Assembly: GCA_020849615.1 (NCBI GenBank)
Contig: JADLFW010000004.1
Span: 372,001-436,000 of the forward strand
Source of the DNA: Phycisphaerales bacterium
GTDB lineage: Bacteria; Planctomycetota; Phycisphaerae; Phycisphaerales; UBA1924
DNA: 64,000 nt
Reading direction: 5' to 3'
Of the stretch, positions 62,386 to 64,000 are shown in pieces. The position numbers and the translations under genes are program-made. How positions within the stretch are numbered: the stretch's first letter is position 1; the number at the start of each line of letters is the position of its first letter. Below the pieces are notes generated by a model. It saw only the letters and a program-made list of their open reading frames with translations. It did not search any database and was not told the DNA's origin.

Positions 62386-62682
62386 TCAGCCCACCAGCCC
62401 GACCGCGCCCCACAGGCCGATGAGCAGGCCGAAGAAGATGAGGCACACCCCGGTCGCGCGCCAGATGGCCCGCCGCTCGGTCGTCGGCGGGGTCAGCTGA
62501 CGGCGGTGCACATCCTCCCCGCATTCGGGGCAGATCTGCCACGGACGGATCTGAAGCTCGTACCCGCAGCGGGGGCAGCGGTAGCGGTCGATCTCGCGGA
62601 TCCGCCGCGAGGCGGCCAGCACGACCGCCCCCGCGATCAGCAGCACACCCGCCAGGATGAGCACGAACACGGCCGGGCTCAT
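62386..62682 (-). CDS. zinc-ribbon protein with two membrane segments
   Basis: 98 aa from the ATG at 62682. An N-terminal hydrophobic stretch (VFVLILAGVLLIAGAVVLAA) precedes a zinc ribbon YRCPRCGYELQIRPWQICPECGED, and a second stretch (ATGVCLIFFGLLIGLWGAVGL) ends the protein. Similar small zinc-ribbon membrane proteins are frequent in planctomycetes, and their role is unknown. It is convergent with the moxR gene, only 4 bp apart. Confidence 0.75.
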   Translation of the reverse strand: MSPAVFVLILAGVLLIAGAVVLAASRRIREIDRYRCPRCGYELQIRPWQICPECGEDVHRRQLTPPTTERRAIWRATGVCLIFFGLLIGLWGAVGLVG

Positions 62683-62781
62683 GATGCCTGAGCCTATCCG
62701 CCGCCGGGGGCCCCGGATGATTCGCGGTCTCACTTGACGGCCCCGGGCGACGCCCGGGCCCGGGGCCCGCTAGCGTTATGG

Positions 62782-64000
62782 ATGCAGCCCGCCTCCGCCG
62801 AAACACCCCGGGCCGCCCAGGCCCCCTTCACGTGGACCGCGCCGCCCGCGGCCCGCGGGCTCTTTTCGACGCGGGGCGAGCTTATCGGAGCGATCACCTG
62901 CGGTGTGCTGCTGCTGCTGGGCGTCATCATCCACCGCTGGACCGATCTCGATCCCCGCAGGGTCGTCATCTGGGCCGGGCTGGGGGTAGGGTCGCTCTAC
63001 GGCGGCCGGGCCGCGCTCACCTCGCTGCTCTCGCTGCGGTTTGACATCGATGTGCTCATGATCGTGGGCGCGTGGCTGGCCGCCTACCTCGGCCACCCCG
63101 AGGAGGGCGCGCTGCTGCTCTTCCTCTTCACGCTCTCCGGCGCGCTCGAAGACCTGGCCATGCAGCGCACCAAGCGCGAGGTCGAGGCCCTGCACAAGCT
63201 CATGCCCACCGAGGCCGTCGTGTTCCGCGATGGCGACTGGACGACGGCGGCGCCCGAGACGCTGGTGGTTGGCGAGCGCATCAAGATCAGGCCCGGCGAC
63301 CGCGTGCCAACCGATGCGACGGTGGTGTCGGGCGAATCGTCGTTCGACCAGTCGGCGATCACGGGCGAGTCGATGCCGCGGCACGTCAAGGCCGGGGATG
63401 AGCTGTACGCGGGGACGATCAACACCGACGATCCGCTGGAGGCCCGGGTGCTCCGGCCCGCCTCCGAGTCGAGCCTGCAGAAGATCCTTAACCTGGTGAC
63501 GCAGGCCCGGGAGCTGCGCGAGCCGGTGCAGCGGATCATCGACCGGCTGAGCCAGCCGTACGCGATCGGCGTGATGGTGGTGAGCACCGCGGTGCTGCTG
63601 GTGTGGTGGCTGGGGGTGGGGCGCCCGTTCGAGAACGCGGCGTACACGGCGATCACGCTGCTGATCGTGGCGTCGCCCTGCGCCCTGGTGATCGCGACGC
63701 CGACGGCGACGCTGGCCGCGATCGCGCGGGCCGCCCGCGCGGGCGTGCTCTTCAAGGGCGGGCAGTCGATCGACCGGCTCGCCAACATCAGCTCGGTCTG
63801 TTTCGACAAGACCGGGACCCTGACCTTCGGCCGTCCCAAGCTTTATGAAGTGCACCCGGTGGCGTGGTCGGACGGCAAGCAGCTGCTCGCCATGGCGGCC
63901 GCCCTGGAATCGGAATCCACGCACCCCATCGCCGCCGCCGTCCGAGAGGCGGCCCGCGAGCGCGGCATCGAGCCGGCGATCGTGACCGACACCGACCACA
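62782..64000 (+). CDS. P1B-type heavy-metal-transporting ATPase, C-terminus cut by window edge
   Basis: The frame runs from the ATG at 62782 to the window end (406 codons). There is no N-terminal metal-binding HMA domain. Membrane segments precede the actuator region (VVSGESSFDQSAITGES, about 190). The ion-site motif is SPC (298-300) in ASPCALVIATP, and the phosphorylation site is Asp342 in DKTGTLT. HP of ESTHPIAAAV is near the edge. SPC without HMA fits the P1B-4 subgroup, which moves Co2+, Fe2+ or related divalent ions. It is divergent from the zinc-ribbon gene. Confidence 0.88.
   Translation, partial: MQPASAETPRAAQAPFTWTAPPAARGLFSTRGELIGAITCGVLLLLGVIIHRWTDLDPRRVVIWAGLGVGSLYGGRAALTSLLSLRFDIDVLMIVGAWLAAYLGHPEEGALLLFLFTLSGALEDLAMQRTKREVEALHKLMPTEAVVFRDGDWTTAAPETLVVGERIKIRPGDRVPTDATVVSGESSFDQSAITGESMPRHVKAGDELYAGTINTDDPLEARVLRPASESSLQKILNLVTQARELREPVQRIIDRLSQPYAIGVMVVSTAVLLVWWLGVGRPFENAAYTAITLLIVASPCALVIATPTATLAAIARAARAGVLFKGGQSIDRLANISSVCFDKTGTLTFGRPKLYEVHPVAWSDGKQLLAMAAALESESTHPIAAAVREAARERGIEPAIVTDTDH

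Noticed and set aside
62778..63044. A small plus-strand frame starting ATGGATGCAG before the P1B ATPase
   Set aside because: It overlaps the ATPase in another frame and has no domain. The real start is the ATG at 62782, which continues into the SPC and DKTGT motifs.

Overview
The window is GC-rich DNA from a bacterium that looks like a planctomycete, most likely of the Phycisphaerae type. Seen in the sequence: many GTG/TTG starts, ATGA gene overlaps, ECF sigma factors paired with a Ser/Thr kinase or a membrane anti-sigma candidate, a secreted protein ending in two dockerin-like calcium loops, a PEP-CTERM-like sorting tail, and an HYExAFE-type protein known mainly from planctomycetes. The assignment is inference from gene content; no rRNA, tRNA, CRISPR array or insertion sequence was found.

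1-14.2 kb: a truncated secreted subtilase (minus), then a four-gene Gld-type ABC exporter operon (ATPase, permease, GldG-like, DUF4340), a YggU-family gene, clpS overlapping a 2-hydroxyacid dehydrogenase, a GT1 glycosyltransferase, pdxJ overlapping a DinB-like gene, a tandem GNAT protein, and a sigma/anti-sigma pair on the minus strand. 14.2-27 kb: two YkgJ-type cysteine-cluster proteins, two GT2 glycosyltransferase genes (one with two catalytic domains), a large PA14/dockerin lipoprotein, another GT2 enzyme, a GH35-like glycosidase, and a DevC/DevB-like permease plus membrane-fusion pair without its ATPase. Two perfect 16-bp parS-type palindromes lie 148 bp apart at 26946 and 27094.

27-34 kb: a minus-strand cluster of two SPINDLY/OGT-like (GT41) TPR glycosyltransferases and two sulfotransferase-like paralogues, divergent from a nucleotide-sugar epimerase with a structured leader. 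34-40 kb: two secreted paralogues resembling animal hyaluronidases (GH56), flanking a zinc-ribbon membrane protein, then an S9 peptidase and a spacer packed with palindromes. 40-53 kb: pyrE, an OPT transporter, a PEP-CTERM-like secreted protein behind a folded leader, an ECF sigma factor with a TPR Ser/Thr kinase, an HYExAFE protein, three small exported proteins, a RicT/PSP1 protein with an Arg/Gly-rich tail, and a UbiA-family phosphoribosyltransferase.

52-64 kb: a large zinc metalloprotease, tadA, tatC with an enlarged periplasmic loop, an L7/L12-like mini protein, an ECF sigma/anti-sigma/PDZ module, a MoxR ATPase, a zinc-ribbon membrane protein and a truncated P1B metal ATPase. The main functional themes are envelope export, glycan synthesis and modification, secreted hydrolases and sigma-factor signalling. 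Spacers carry several families of short palindromes and tandem repeats. The most notable items are the parS pair, the GH56 pair, the GT41/sulfotransferase cluster and a palindrome family that also sits inside the GH35 coding region.
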